Assembly (NCBI RefSeq): GCF_014384745.1
Contig: NZ_JACRSO010000003.1
Coordinates: 1-64,000 of the forward strand
DNA length: 64,000 bases
Direction: 5' to 3'
Source: Luoshenia tenuis
GTDB taxonomy: Bacteria > Bacillota > Clostridia > Christensenellales > GCA-900066905
Position 1 is the stretch's first letter, and each line of letters opens with the position of its first letter. Shown piece by piece: positions 24,501 through 32,295 of the stretch. Below the pieces are notes generated by a model. It had not been told where the DNA came from. It did no database searches and worked only from the letters and a program-made list of their open reading frames with translations. Position numbers and translations under genes: made by a program.

Positions 24501-27500
24501 ATAGACGGCAACGCCCTCCGGGTCCAAAAGGACCTGCTGGGCGATCAGCTGGGCGATGGGCATGTCCACAAAGGGGGTGAAGGTATGGTTGGGCCGCTCG
24601 ATCAGACGGATCCGATCCTCCGGCGGCAGGATATCCAACACCTTTAGGCTGCTCCCGGCGCCCGCCATCAGCGCGCGCACGCCCTGGCGCATGCACCGGG
24701 CGTAGAACGCCGCCGTTTCTGGGGCAAAATAGCTGGAGGCATACTCTACCGTCAATTCATAGCAACCCGCTTCCCGGGCAACCTCTATACTCAGCTCTCC
24801 CTTGGCCGTGGCGTTGGGGATAGCGCGGTACTCAATCCCCTGCCCCATCAGCTTTAGCGCGCTGACTTCAAAGGGACGCATGGAAAACGCCACCTGATAC
24901 AACGGATTTCGCCCTACGCTTCTGGGCAGATTGAGCGCGGAAATGATCTGCTCCGGCGCGCAGTCCTGGTGCTCCAGTAACTCCGTCACCGTATCCCTTA
25001 CCGCTTTCAGATATTCTTTCCCGCTTAATTCCCCGCCTGGCATCAGCCGCAGCGGCAGGGTATTGATAAACGGGCCGCAGATCCCCTGCAGCTCGGGCCG
25101 CAGCCGCCCGGAAACAGGCGTGCCCACGGTAAAATCCTCCCGGCCGGATACCGCCCGCAGCAGTAATCCATAGGCGGCGAGCATCAGGGCAAAGGGCGTT
25201 AAGCCCTCCCGCTCGCAGAATTCATCCACCGCTTTTGAGAGCTTAGCGTCCAGTTTTAACTTTTGCTGCCCGCCTTTAAAGTCGAAAGACCGGGGCCGGG
25301 CCGCGTCCGTGGGCAGTTCCAGCGCCTCCGGCATGGGGTCCAGCTTTTCACGCCAATAGGCCAGGTGCTTTGCCTGCCCTGGCCGCAGCGCGCCATTTTG
25401 GAGGGCGTACGCATAATCCTGATAGCCCAGCGGGATATCTCCCTGCGTTTGCGCAAGGTAGCCGTCCAGGCGTTCCAGCAAGATGGGCGTGCTCATCCCA
25501 TCTCCGATTAGGTGATGGCTATCGATCAGCAGATACCAGTCCGCCCCCTCCTGCCAAAGCGCCGCGCGTAACAGCGGCGGACGTGCCAGGTCAAAGGGCT
25601 GCAAAAAGGCCTTGCAGGCGGCCTCGAAATCCGCCTCCTGCAAAACGGGCAATGTAAATTCTACCGAGTCGGCAACGGTGGCGACGACCTGTCCCCCCCG
25701 CACCGCATACCCGGTACGGAAAATCTTATCCCCCGCGATCAGCGCGCGGAAAGCGGCCTGCAGCCTTCCCGCATCCGGTTTAGCCGGCAGGCGGAAAGCG
25801 CCCGCCATATGATAGGCAAAGCCGGTAAGGTCCATCTGGCTTTGCACGTAAATCCCCTGTTGAATGGGCGTAAGCGGATAAAACGCCTGATGCGGCGCGC
25901 TTTGCAGCGCGGCCTGGCGCGGTGTAAGGTTGGGTGCATCCTCGCCGCGCAGCAGGCACCCCAGCTTCCGAGGGGTGCGCGCCGCATACAGCTGGGAGAT
26001 CCGCAGCGCCTGCCCCAGCCGCTCCTCGATCTTGGCCAGCACGGCCATGGCCCCCAGAGAGTCCCCGCCCGAGAGGAAATAATCGCTGTCCACGCCCAGC
26101 TCCGGCTTTTCCAGCGCCTCGCGGAAGATCGCCAATATTTCACTTTCCTCCCGTCCGGCAGGCAGGTCATCTTCACCGTCTGTTTGCTGGGGCACAGGCA
26201 AATTAGCCTCGTCTACCTTGCCGCTGGCCGTCAGCGGCAAGGCTTCAAGTTTGACGATGCTGGCCGGCAGCATATACCGCGGCAGGTAATCCGCCGCAAA
26301 GGTCATCAGCTCCAGCTCCGTCGCCGCGCCCTGCGCCACGTAATAGGCTACCAGCATCGGGTGCCCTTGCTGTATAAACACCCGGGCCGCAGCCTGTTTT
26401 ACCGCGGGGTGCCGCTCCAGACAGGCGGATACCTCCTGCGGCTCGATCCGCAGACCCCGCAGCTTTACCTGCCGATCCAGCCGGCCGGCCAGCAAAATCT
26501 CGCCCTCCGCCGTCCAGCAGGCCATATCCCCGGTTTTATACAGCCGCTCGCCCTGTTCAAAGGGGCTGGGGATAAAGCTGGCCGCCGTCAGCTCCGGCGC
26601 GTTGCGGTACCCGCGCCCTACGCAGGCGCCGCCGATATAAAGCTCGCCATACACGCCTACCGGCAGGGGATTGCGCCACTCATCCAACACATACAGTTTG
26701 CAATTATCCATCGGCGCGCCCGCCGTAATGGCGCCGGCGCCGTTCATCTGCTTTAAGCTTACGCCTATCGTGGTCTCCGACGGGCCGTATTGGTTGTAGA
26801 CCCGCGCAGCGGTGCAATCCTCAAGCCTACGCATCAGCTCGCCCGAAAAAGCCTCGCCCCCGCAGACAATGCGCTCGATCCCCCGCATCGCCTGGGCAAA
26901 TGCGGGCTCTTTTAGAAACGCCGAGAGCCTGGAAGGGGTGATGGACAAAAAGCCCACCGCGTACCCGCGGATCAGCTCGGCCAACCTTCGGGGGGATTCC
27001 TGCTGCGCATCCTCAGGCAGTACAACTGTGCGCCCGTTGAGCAGCGCTACGATGCTCTCGATCATAAAGGCGTCAAAGCCCACATTACATACCGATAGTA
27101 CGGCGCCCTTGGCATAGACCGGCGCCATGGCCCGTACAAAGTTGAGCAGATTGCGCCCGGTGATCTCCACCCCCTTCGGGGCCCCCGTGCTGCCCGAGGT
27201 ATACACCACATAGGCCAGCTCATCAAGCGCCGCCTTCAGCGGGGGGGCCGCCGGCGGCCCCAGCGGCTCGTCCAAGTTCAGCACGGTCAGCCCTTCGGGC
27301 AGCTGGCGCCCGCTCAGCATCTGCCCTCTGGTAATCAGTGCGGCCGCACCGCTTTGCGCCAGAATGCCCTCTAAACGCTTGGCCGGCAGCTCGCCCGAGA
27401 GCACCAGGTATGCCTGCCCGGCGGACAGTACGCCCACCATAGCCGCCAGCAAGTCCTCCTCCCGGGGCAGCAACAGGGCGATAAGCCCTTTCCCTTCCCC

Positions 27501-29045
27501 CATCACGCCCTGCAGCGCGCTGCCGATGGCCCGCGCCCGTTCATCCAGCGCCTGATAGGTGGTGCGCCGGCCCTGGCGTATCACCGCCGCCCGCTGGGGA
27601 TACTCCTGGACGACGCGGGCAAACACTTCATATAAACTGCAATCCGGCAGAGGCTTTGCCGTGCGGTTAAAGGTATACACCACCCGTTCCCGCTCCTCCG
27701 GGCGCAGGACCGAGAGCTTGTAGATGGGCAGATCCGGCTGCCCCAACGCCTCAAGCAGGATGGTGACCAGGCTATCGTGCAGCGCGCGAATCTCCTGTTC
27801 AGAGAAAAACTGGGTCAGGTAATCGTAATCCATCGCATAGCGCCGGTGGTTTTCCATATTGCTCAGGTGGATGCAAAGCTGCTCCGCCTGGTAGCCGCTG
27901 TAGTGCCAGCGGCCGGAAAAGACCACCCGCGCATCCTCGCTCTCGTAGATCTTACTGTCCTGATAGGAAAGCGCGATGTTGAACAGCCGCCCCTCATTAT
28001 CCCCGCCGGCCAGCGCCGCGATATGTGAAAACGGAAAGCGCTGGTGGCGCAACAGCTCATACCAGGCCTCGGCCAAATGTTCGTTGAACTCGGTCAGGCT
28101 CCATTTATCGCAGAGCTCGTTAAAAAAGGGCAGGGTGCTGACAAACATGCCCGTGCTCTTTTTAAAGGTAAAATTGGTCCGGTTAAAGATCGGCACGCCG
28201 ATGGTAAAGCGCCTGGCGCCGCCATTGCGCTTAAAGTAGATGGCCAGCGCCATATAAAATACGGCAAAGGGCGCCACGCGATACTCCACACAAAAGGAGT
28301 AGATGGCATGGTTAAGCACCTGCGGCAGCGCGAAACTCACCCGCCGGCCCACCGGGCTTACGGCCGCGCTCTTGACGGATTTAATCACCGAGGGTTCGCC
28401 CGCCTTGGCTAAAGTCTCCCGCCAATAGGCTTCATCCCGCCTGTAGGCTTTAGAGCACAGATACTCCTGTTCTTCCCGAACATGCAGTTCATAGCTGGGT
28501 GCCGCTTCAAGCGCCACATCCTGCCCCGCAAGCAGCGCCAGATAGGTCTTGGATATGCGGTTGCAGATCATCACCTGCGACCAGCCGTCCGAGATGATGT
28601 GATGGATCTTGATCAGTACGCCGCCGGCATTTTCCCCCGCGCGGAAAAAGATAAACCGGTACAGCGGCGCGTCCAGCAGCGGGATCAGCTCCCGCGTCAT
28701 CGCTTTTTCCCAGCTCTCGATCCCCTCGCAAGAGGTGTGAGAAAAATCATATATCGGAAACAGCTCTCTGCTATACGGCGCCTGATACTGCACCGGCTCG
28801 CCCTCTTGCAGCGTAATACGGGTGCGTAACGACGCGTCCGCCTCCAAGACCCGGTCCAGCGCCCGTTGCAGCAGCCCGAAATCCACCCGCCCATTAATGC
28901 GGATGGTCGTACTGATGTTATTGACCGACGTTCCCGGCAGCGCACGCTCCTGATCCCATATGTTCCGCTGGCTTAACGAAAGCGCAAATCTTTTTTCACT
29001 CCTGAACTCCGGCAAGACCTCTACCATCCTTATATCTAATCTCAT
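21516..29045 (-). CDS. Two-module non-ribosomal peptide synthetase with terminal reductase (C-A-T-C-A-T-R)
   Basis: This 2509-residue megasynthase has domain order C1 (about 15-450, KIHHIISDGWS), A1 (470-960, YTSGSTGAPKG, NQYGPSETT, GRLDRQVKLRG), T1 (GGDSL near 992), C2 (1060-1490, SHHLIGDGMS), A2 (1510-1990, FTSGSTGKPKG, NMYGPTEDT), an Ala/Pro/Glu-rich linker, T2 (GGTSL near 2078) and R (2150-2490). The R domain has the NAD(P)H loop LTGATGFFG and the catalytic Tyr/Lys in YVRSK. All core motifs look intact. Starting with a C domain implies N-acylation of the first residue; ending in R implies release as an aldehyde (or alcohol). There is no epimerase or thioesterase domain. The start is uncertain: ATG 29045 or ATG 29027, neither with a good ribosome-binding site. 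It is the first gene of a six-gene operon. Confidence 0.96.
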   Translation of the reverse strand: MRLDIRMVEVLPEFRSEKRFALSLSQRNIWDQERALPGTSVNNISTTIRINGRVDFGLLQRALDRVLEADASLRTRITLQEGEPVQYQAPYSRELFPIYDFSHTSCEGIESWEKAMTRELIPLLDAPLYRFIFFRAGENAGGVLIKIHHIISDGWSQVMICNRISKTYLALLAGQDVALEAAPSYELHVREEQEYLCSKAYRRDEAYWRETLAKAGEPSVIKSVKSAAVSPVGRRVSFALPQVLNHAIYSFCVEYRVAPFAVFYMALAIYFKRNGGARRFTIGVPIFNRTNFTFKKSTGMFVSTLPFFNELCDKWSLTEFNEHLAEAWYELLRHQRFPFSHIAALAGGDNEGRLFNIALSYQDSKIYESEDARVVFSGRWHYSGYQAEQLCIHLSNMENHRRYAMDYDYLTQFFSEQEIRALHDSLVTILLEALGQPDLPIYKLSVLRPEERERVVYTFNRTAKPLPDCSLYEVFARVVQEYPQRAAVIRQGRRTTYQALDERARAIGSALQGVMGEGKGLIALLLPREEDLLAAMVGVLSAGQAYLVLSGELPAKRLEGILAQSGAAALITRGQMLSGRQLPEGLTVLNLDEPLGPPAAPPLKAALDELAYVVYTSGSTGAPKGVEITGRNLLNFVRAMAPVYAKGAVLSVCNVGFDAFMIESIVALLNGRTVVLPEDAQQESPRRLAELIRGYAVGFLSITPSRLSAFLKEPAFAQAMRGIERIVCGGEAFSGELMRRLEDCTAARVYNQYGPSETTIGVSLKQMNGAGAITAGAPMDNCKLYVLDEWRNPLPVGVYGELYIGGACVGRGYRNAPELTAASFIPSPFEQGERLYKTGDMACWTAEGEILLAGRLDRQVKLRGLRIEPQEVSACLERHPAVKQAAARVFIQQGHPMLVAYYVAQGAATELELMTFAADYLPRYMLPASIVKLEALPLTASGKVDEANLPVPQQTDGEDDLPAGREESEILAIFREALEKPELGVDSDYFLSGGDSLGAMAVLAKIEERLGQALRISQLYAARTPRKLGCLLRGEDAPNLTPRQAALQSAPHQAFYPLTPIQQGIYVQSQMDLTGFAYHMAGAFRLPAKPDAGRLQAAFRALIAGDKIFRTGYAVRGGQVVATVADSVEFTLPVLQEADFEAACKAFLQPFDLARPPLLRAALWQEGADWYLLIDSHHLIGDGMSTPILLERLDGYLAQTQGDIPLGYQDYAYALQNGALRPGQAKHLAYWREKLDPMPEALELPTDAARPRSFDFKGGQQKLKLDAKLSKAVDEFCEREGLTPFALMLAAYGLLLRAVSGREDFTVGTPVSGRLRPELQGICGPFINTLPLRLMPGGELSGKEYLKAVRDTVTELLEHQDCAPEQIISALNLPRSVGRNPLYQVAFSMRPFEVSALKLMGQGIEYRAIPNATAKGELSIEVAREAGCYELTVEYASSYFAPETAAFYARCMRQGVRALMAGAGSSLKVLDILPPEDRIRLIERPNHTFTPFVDMPIAQLIAQQVLLDPEGVAVYFHGEATTYAQLNAQACRMANLLTRAGVIKGERVGLATRRGPHLYAAMLAILKTGCAYVPFLSSFPEARIAYMLDTAGANHILCDGETAAALPAELRQKAILLEGEAPDSFEDVAVGRDELIHVLFTSGSTGKPKGVMIPQRAITNLYGGVSALFSGSPGPILCTTQLIFDIFASESLIPLAMGKPIVLADEQEMMLPWKMAELMGRHGVKYMQFTASRLQMCLGNEAFCRAAAGLELMIVGGEPVSAQLVERFKAASPAHLINMYGPTEDTVYATLTEVEPGRPVTIGRPMPNTRVYVCDEAGRPVLPTACGELCLAGAGVADGYIGRPDLTEQLFVEDPYFPGEKMYRSGDLGRLRLDGTFDCLGRRDAQVKINGQRVELEEIAAVLLEGDLAREAAAIVLEKPDGSSEIGLFFVPKGEADRAQAEALLQKALPGYMLPSQYYVIAQMPYTATGKTDRRALKAMACGTTPMQEVSAPKAPATAQGTEQVAENESPQALQPAPGPGAKAADRAAGQAEKAIKAQVEEKPEGAKAASVDEILSIWQEALGAEALRADVSFFEQGGTSLAALGVLSQYYNRHWEMTLEQFYGQPTAAAQAALLTGGVPEQAYEQHIPEPKAKRYPRNVPLPTPMQTQPPRSVLLTGATGFFGVHLLRALLDAGTQRVYCLVRGGDDGRLQKTLAWYFGQGWVRTHQTFIKVLPGDVGQHQLGLSAADYALLAGRIEAIYHAAADVRHYVAQDDQINLQGVQAAIALAQTEKVPLMHVSTASVAGEYLIDEPDRYLDFCEEDFDIGQNWQDNAYVRSKFLAEAAVYEAMDRGLRAQVYRLGRLVGRATDGVFQRNPENNAFYMLLRAVQALGAMPGTMAGIPMDITPVDRAAEAAVALRDAPMTALHILSPHPPTMGEVVRAVLPQVQMVDEQAFEAMLEKEAQGAQAKVLSPLIETWTHAKMRPARIAPVCVKTARWLARLGAPLPEGRTEMLLAEFRDGGEGHDL

Positions 29046-29064
29046 TTATCGTTTGCGTACAAAC

Positions 29065-29086
29065 GTACCCGAAACGCTATGGGTAC
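29065..29086. promoter_or_regulatory. Inverted repeat at the NRPS promoter (candidate operator)
   Basis: GTACCC (29065-29070) and GGGTAC (29081-29086) form a 6-bp inverted repeat separated by 10 nt, placed at the predicted +1 of the NRPS promoter. A second repeat, GTTTG-N4-CAAAC (29051-29064), abuts it. No DNA-binding regulator is encoded in the operon, so the binding protein is unknown. Confidence 0.35.
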
Positions 29087-29093
29087 ATCTATA

Positions 29094-29122
29094 TTTATAC
29101 CGGCTTTCCCTTATAAAAGCAA
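29094..29122 (-). promoter_or_regulatory. Candidate promoter of the NRPS operon
   Basis: On the minus strand there is TTGCTT (29117-29122), a 17-nt spacer and TATAAA (29094-29099). It would give a leader of about 40 nt. The surrounding 150 nt are clearly more AT-rich than the genes. Confidence 0.45.
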
Positions 29123-29217
29123 TAAATATGTCGCAATTTGTCCGGTACATCGGATGTGTTCAGGGTCTATAGTCGTATTTTTATACAATACATCTTTATT
29201 AATATTATAAGTGTGAC

Positions 29218-29256
29218 TTTTTTAAAAACATCGGGCGGGGAAACTCCCCGCCCGAT
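29218..29256 (-). terminator. Terminator of feoB
   Basis: A 12-bp perfect stem (29230-29241 with 29245-29256) is followed on the minus strand by GTTTTT and an A-rich run, 18 nt after the feoB stop. It insulates the feo genes from the NRPS operon. Confidence 0.88.
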
Positions 29257-29273
29257 CCGTTAGCCGCCTTTAT

Positions 29274-31424
29274 TTAGGCCAGCCCGAATGCTCTGGCCAG
29301 CGTGGTGACGATAAAGCACACCGCGACGCCTATCGCCGTGGGCATTAAAAACGAGAGCGCGGTCCATTTCAGGCTGCGCGTTTCTTTATGGATGGTGAGC
29401 AGCGTCGTAGAGCAGGGCCAGTGCAGCAAAGAGAAAAGCATGGTACACGCTGCGGTCAGCCACGTCCAGCCATTATCGATCAATAAAGTCTTAAGCGCCG
29501 TCAGGTTATCCATCTCGATCATGTTTCCAGTAGCCATATACGCCATAATTACCAGTGGAATGACGATCTCATTGGCGGGAAAGCCCAGTACAAAGGCCAT
29601 CAGGATCACCCCATCCAATCCAATAACCCGTGCAAAAGGATCTAGGAACTGCGCACAGTGCAGCAGGATGCTGGTATCGCCTACGGTGATGTTCGCCATC
29701 AGCCAGATGATCAGCCCCGCCGGCGCGGCAACCGCGGCCGCGCGCCCCAGCACAAATAGCGTTCTATCAAAGATCGAGCGGACGATCACCTTTCCGATCT
29801 GCGGACGCCGGAAGGGCGGCAGTTCCAGCGTAAAGGAGGAGGGGACCCCTTTGAGCACGGTTTTGGAGAGCAGACGGGAGGCAAAAAAGGTCATCAATAT
29901 CCCCAGCAAAATCACCCCGGTAAGCAGGAGTGCCGAGAGCAGGGATTGGCCAAAGCCCATCGCCGTGCCGATAAAGAACATGCTGATCAGCGAGATCATC
30001 ATGGGCAGCCGGCCGTTGCAGGGTACAAAGTTATTGGTGAGGGTAGCGATCAGCCGCTCCCGGGGCGAATCGATGATCCGGCACCCTACTACGCCCGCCG
30101 CATTGCAGCCAAAGCCCATCGCCATAGTTAGGGCCTGCTTACCGCAGGCGCTGCATTTTTTAAACTGTTTATCCAGGTTAAAGGCTACCCGCGGCAGGTA
30201 TCCCAGGTCCTCCAGCAGCGTAAACAGCGGGAAGAAGATCGCCATAGGCGGCAGCATCACCGATACGACCCAGGCCAATACCCGGTATACCCCCAGCACC
30301 AGCATATCGTGTAGCCAGGTGGGCGCGCCCATCCACACAAAAAATTCGCTGAGGCGGTCCTGTACCCAAAAGAGCCCATCGCTTAATAATTGAGAAGGAT
30401 AGTTGGCCCCCGTAATGGTCAGCCAGAATACCAAAAGCAGCAAGAGCAGCATAATGGGGATCCCGGTCCACTTGTTGGTCAGGTAATAATCGATTTTTCT
30501 GTCGGCCGCGTTATAGTTGCTCTTTTGATAGGTTATCAGTCCCTTGCAGGTGTTTTCCGCCATTAACACCAGGCTGGAGACCACCTGATCCCCAAATTGC
30601 TCCTGGGAGATGCCCCTATCCGCCAGCCAGCGCCACGCCTCCTCCAGCGCCGCGCGCACTCGTTTATCCTCCATCAGGTCCAGTTCCAGGTACTCTTTTA
30701 ACGCTGTCAGCAACGTAGGGTCTCCCCCCATGAGTTTAAGCGCCAGCCAGCGGGGGTTAAGCCGGTCCCCCACGATGCCGGCCAGCAGGGGCTCAAGCGC
30801 GATCAGCGCATGTTCGATAGGCGGTTTATAATGTACGTCTAGCGCCCGTTTTCGCCCCGTCCGGGCCGAGACTTCGTTCACCCGGTCCATCAGCGTGTCT
30901 AATCCCTTGCCCGCGCGGGCGCTGGCCGGGACTACCGGCACGCCCAGCCGCTTTTCCAGCCTTTCAAAGTCGATCGCGATCCCTTTGCGTTTAGCCTCAT
31001 CCATCAGGTTGACGCATACCACCACCCGGTCTGTGATCTCCAGGGTCTGCAGCACCAGGTTCAGGTTCCGCTCAAGGCAGGTGGCGTCGCACACCACCAC
31101 TACTGCATCCGCATCGCCAAAGCAGATAAAATCCCGCGCCACCTCCTCCTCTGCCGAGTGTGCCATCAGCGAATAAGTCCCCGGTATATCCACCAGGATA
31201 TAATCCGTCCCCTTATAGGCATAGCGGCCCTGGGCATTGGTCACGGTCTTTCCGGGCCAGTTGCCGGTATGCTGATTCAACCCCGTCAGCTCGTTAAAGA
31301 CCGTACTCTTCCCCACGTTGGGGTTGCCCGCCAGGGCGATGACCCTATCCTCGGGGTTTTGTTTTATGATCGTAAGGCCTTTATCCACAGCCCCCGCGCC
31401 CGTTGAGCCTGCCGTTAAACCCAT
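29274..31424 (-). CDS. feoB: Ferrous iron transport protein B
   Basis: This 716-residue inner-membrane Fe(II) transporter has an N-terminal G-protein domain: G1 GNPNVGKST (33-41), G3 DIPGTYSL and G4 NLMDEA. A helical GDI-like region follows, then a polytopic membrane domain with the conserved gate segments MGFGCNAAGV and NFVPCNGRLP and the C-terminal HWPCSTTL cysteine. Length and domain set are complete. GAGGAGG stands about 9 nt before the ATG. It is 26 nt downstream of feoA in the same unit and ends in a strong terminator. Confidence 0.96.
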   Translation of the reverse strand: MGLTAGSTGAGAVDKGLTIIKQNPEDRVIALAGNPNVGKSTVFNELTGLNQHTGNWPGKTVTNAQGRYAYKGTDYILVDIPGTYSLMAHSAEEEVARDFICFGDADAVVVVCDATCLERNLNLVLQTLEITDRVVVCVNLMDEAKRKGIAIDFERLEKRLGVPVVPASARAGKGLDTLMDRVNEVSARTGRKRALDVHYKPPIEHALIALEPLLAGIVGDRLNPRWLALKLMGGDPTLLTALKEYLELDLMEDKRVRAALEEAWRWLADRGISQEQFGDQVVSSLVLMAENTCKGLITYQKSNYNAADRKIDYYLTNKWTGIPIMLLLLLLVFWLTITGANYPSQLLSDGLFWVQDRLSEFFVWMGAPTWLHDMLVLGVYRVLAWVVSVMLPPMAIFFPLFTLLEDLGYLPRVAFNLDKQFKKCSACGKQALTMAMGFGCNAAGVVGCRIIDSPRERLIATLTNNFVPCNGRLPMMISLISMFFIGTAMGFGQSLLSALLLTGVILLGILMTFFASRLLSKTVLKGVPSSFTLELPPFRRPQIGKVIVRSIFDRTLFVLGRAAAVAAPAGLIIWLMANITVGDTSILLHCAQFLDPFARVIGLDGVILMAFVLGFPANEIVIPLVIMAYMATGNMIEMDNLTALKTLLIDNGWTWLTAACTMLFSLLHWPCSTTLLTIHKETRSLKWTALSFLMPTAIGVAVCFIVTTLARAFGLA

Positions 31425-31450
31425 CTGCCCTCACCTCCTCTTGCGCCTTG

Positions 31451-31696
31451 TCAGGAAACGGCCCGCACGGCGATGCCGGCGGCATCCTCTGCGCGCAGGG
31501 CGATGACCGTGCCGCGCACCAGATAAGCCGTCGGATCCCCGGAAGGGCTTTTCTGCAGGCATTCCACCCGCGTGCCCTGGATGATGCCGATATCCTGGAG
31601 CCGCCGGCGCATGCTGCCGCTCAGCGTCAGCTCTTCTACCTGTACGATATTGCCGATCTCTACGGTGTTGAGGGTACGATTCATGCTTGCTATCAT
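31451..31696 (-). CDS. feoA: Ferrous iron transport protein A
   Basis: This 81-residue SH3-like protein has the FeoA pattern VEELTLSGSMRRRLQDIGIIQGTRVECLQKSP, followed by a terminal beta strand region. FeoA is thought to bind the FeoB G domain and modulate transport. A longer open frame runs upstream, but AAGGAG lies about 9 nt before the ATG at 31696, and everything before it overlaps the divergent regulator's promoter. It is the first gene of feoAB, transcribed divergently from a DtxR-type regulator. Confidence 0.93.
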   Translation of the reverse strand: MIASMNRTLNTVEIGNIVQVEELTLSGSMRRRLQDIGIIQGTRVECLQKSPSGDPTAYLVRGTVIALRAEDAAGIAVRAVS

Positions 31697-31719
31697 AAAA
31701 AAGGACTCCTTATCATAAA

Positions 31720-31752
31720 TTAGTGTGAAGGAAATTTGTTTCCCGCTACTAA
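31720..31752. promoter_or_regulatory. Imperfect palindrome between feoA and the DtxR-type gene (candidate operator)
   Basis: Outer arms TTAGT (31720-31724) and ACTAA (31748-31752) flank an inner GGAAA-N4-TTTCC. It sits in the 106-nt gap between divergent feoA and the metalloregulator gene, where one bound repressor could control both. The match to known DtxR or MntR boxes is weak. Confidence 0.4.
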
Positions 31753-31802
31753 CATATGTCCAGTCAGCCCCAGGTGTTACGGACGAATGGAGAAGTGGAA
31801 CC

Positions 31803-32249
31803 ATGGCGCATGCCGAAAATGAGGATTTCAGAACGCTCAAGGGCTATGATCTCAATAGCCCCCATAAAGTCACCTACGCCATGGAAGATTATCTGGAGAT
31901 GATCTACCGCTATACCCGGGAGGATGGGTACGCCCGTATCAGCACCCTATCCCAGACGCTGCACGTCAAGCCCTCTTCCTCCTCCAAAATGGTGCAAAAC
32001 CTCAAGGATTGCGGCCTGGTGGATTATGAAAAGTATGGCATCATCAAGCTGACCCAGGAGGGGACGAAGCTGGGGGAATACCTGCTTTACCGGCACGAGA
32101 CGCTCAACCGCTTTTTTTGCTTGCTCAATCATTCTCAAGGCGAGCTGGAGCTGACCGAGCAGATCGAGCACTATATCACCCGCGATACCCTGCAAAACAT
32201 CGAAAAGTTAAACGCCCTTTTAACGGTTATCGCGGATTTCAATCCATAA
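31803..32249 (+). CDS. DtxR/MntR-family metal-dependent transcriptional regulator
   Basis: This 148-residue protein has the DtxR N-terminal winged helix, EDYLEMIYRYT with RISTLSQTLHVKPSSSSKMVQNLKDCGLVDY as the recognition region, followed by a dimerisation/metal-binding helix with acidic and His residues (YRHETLNRFF, LTEQIEHYI). It has no C-terminal SH3 domain, like MntR. Divergent placement next to feoAB suggests that it represses them when iron (or manganese) is sufficient. The frame is open further upstream, but GGAGAAGTGG precedes the ATG at 31803. Confidence 0.9.
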   Translation: MAHAENEDFRTLKGYDLNSPHKVTYAMEDYLEMIYRYTREDGYARISTLSQTLHVKPSSSSKMVQNLKDCGLVDYEKYGIIKLTQEGTKLGEYLLYRHETLNRFFCLLNHSQGELELTEQIEHYITRDTLQNIEKLNALLTVIADFNP

Positions 32250-32252
32250 AAA

Positions 32253-32285
32253 AGCGCGGCGGATTTCTCCGCCGCGCTGCCTTTT
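32253..32285. terminator. Terminator between the DtxR-type gene and the ABC exporter genes
   Basis: An 11-bp perfect stem (32253-32263 with 32268-32278) lies between convergent genes. A run of A before and GCCTTTT after allow use in either direction. Confidence 0.75.
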
Positions 32286-32295
32286 CATTCATCCA

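Noticed and set aside
15673..31424. Idea that the NRPS next to feoAB makes a siderophore or metallophore
   Set aside because: A two-module NRPS with reductive release and no hydroxylase, catechol, heterocyclisation or exporter genes does not look like a siderophore system, and feoAB has its own terminator. A metal-binding product is not excluded.
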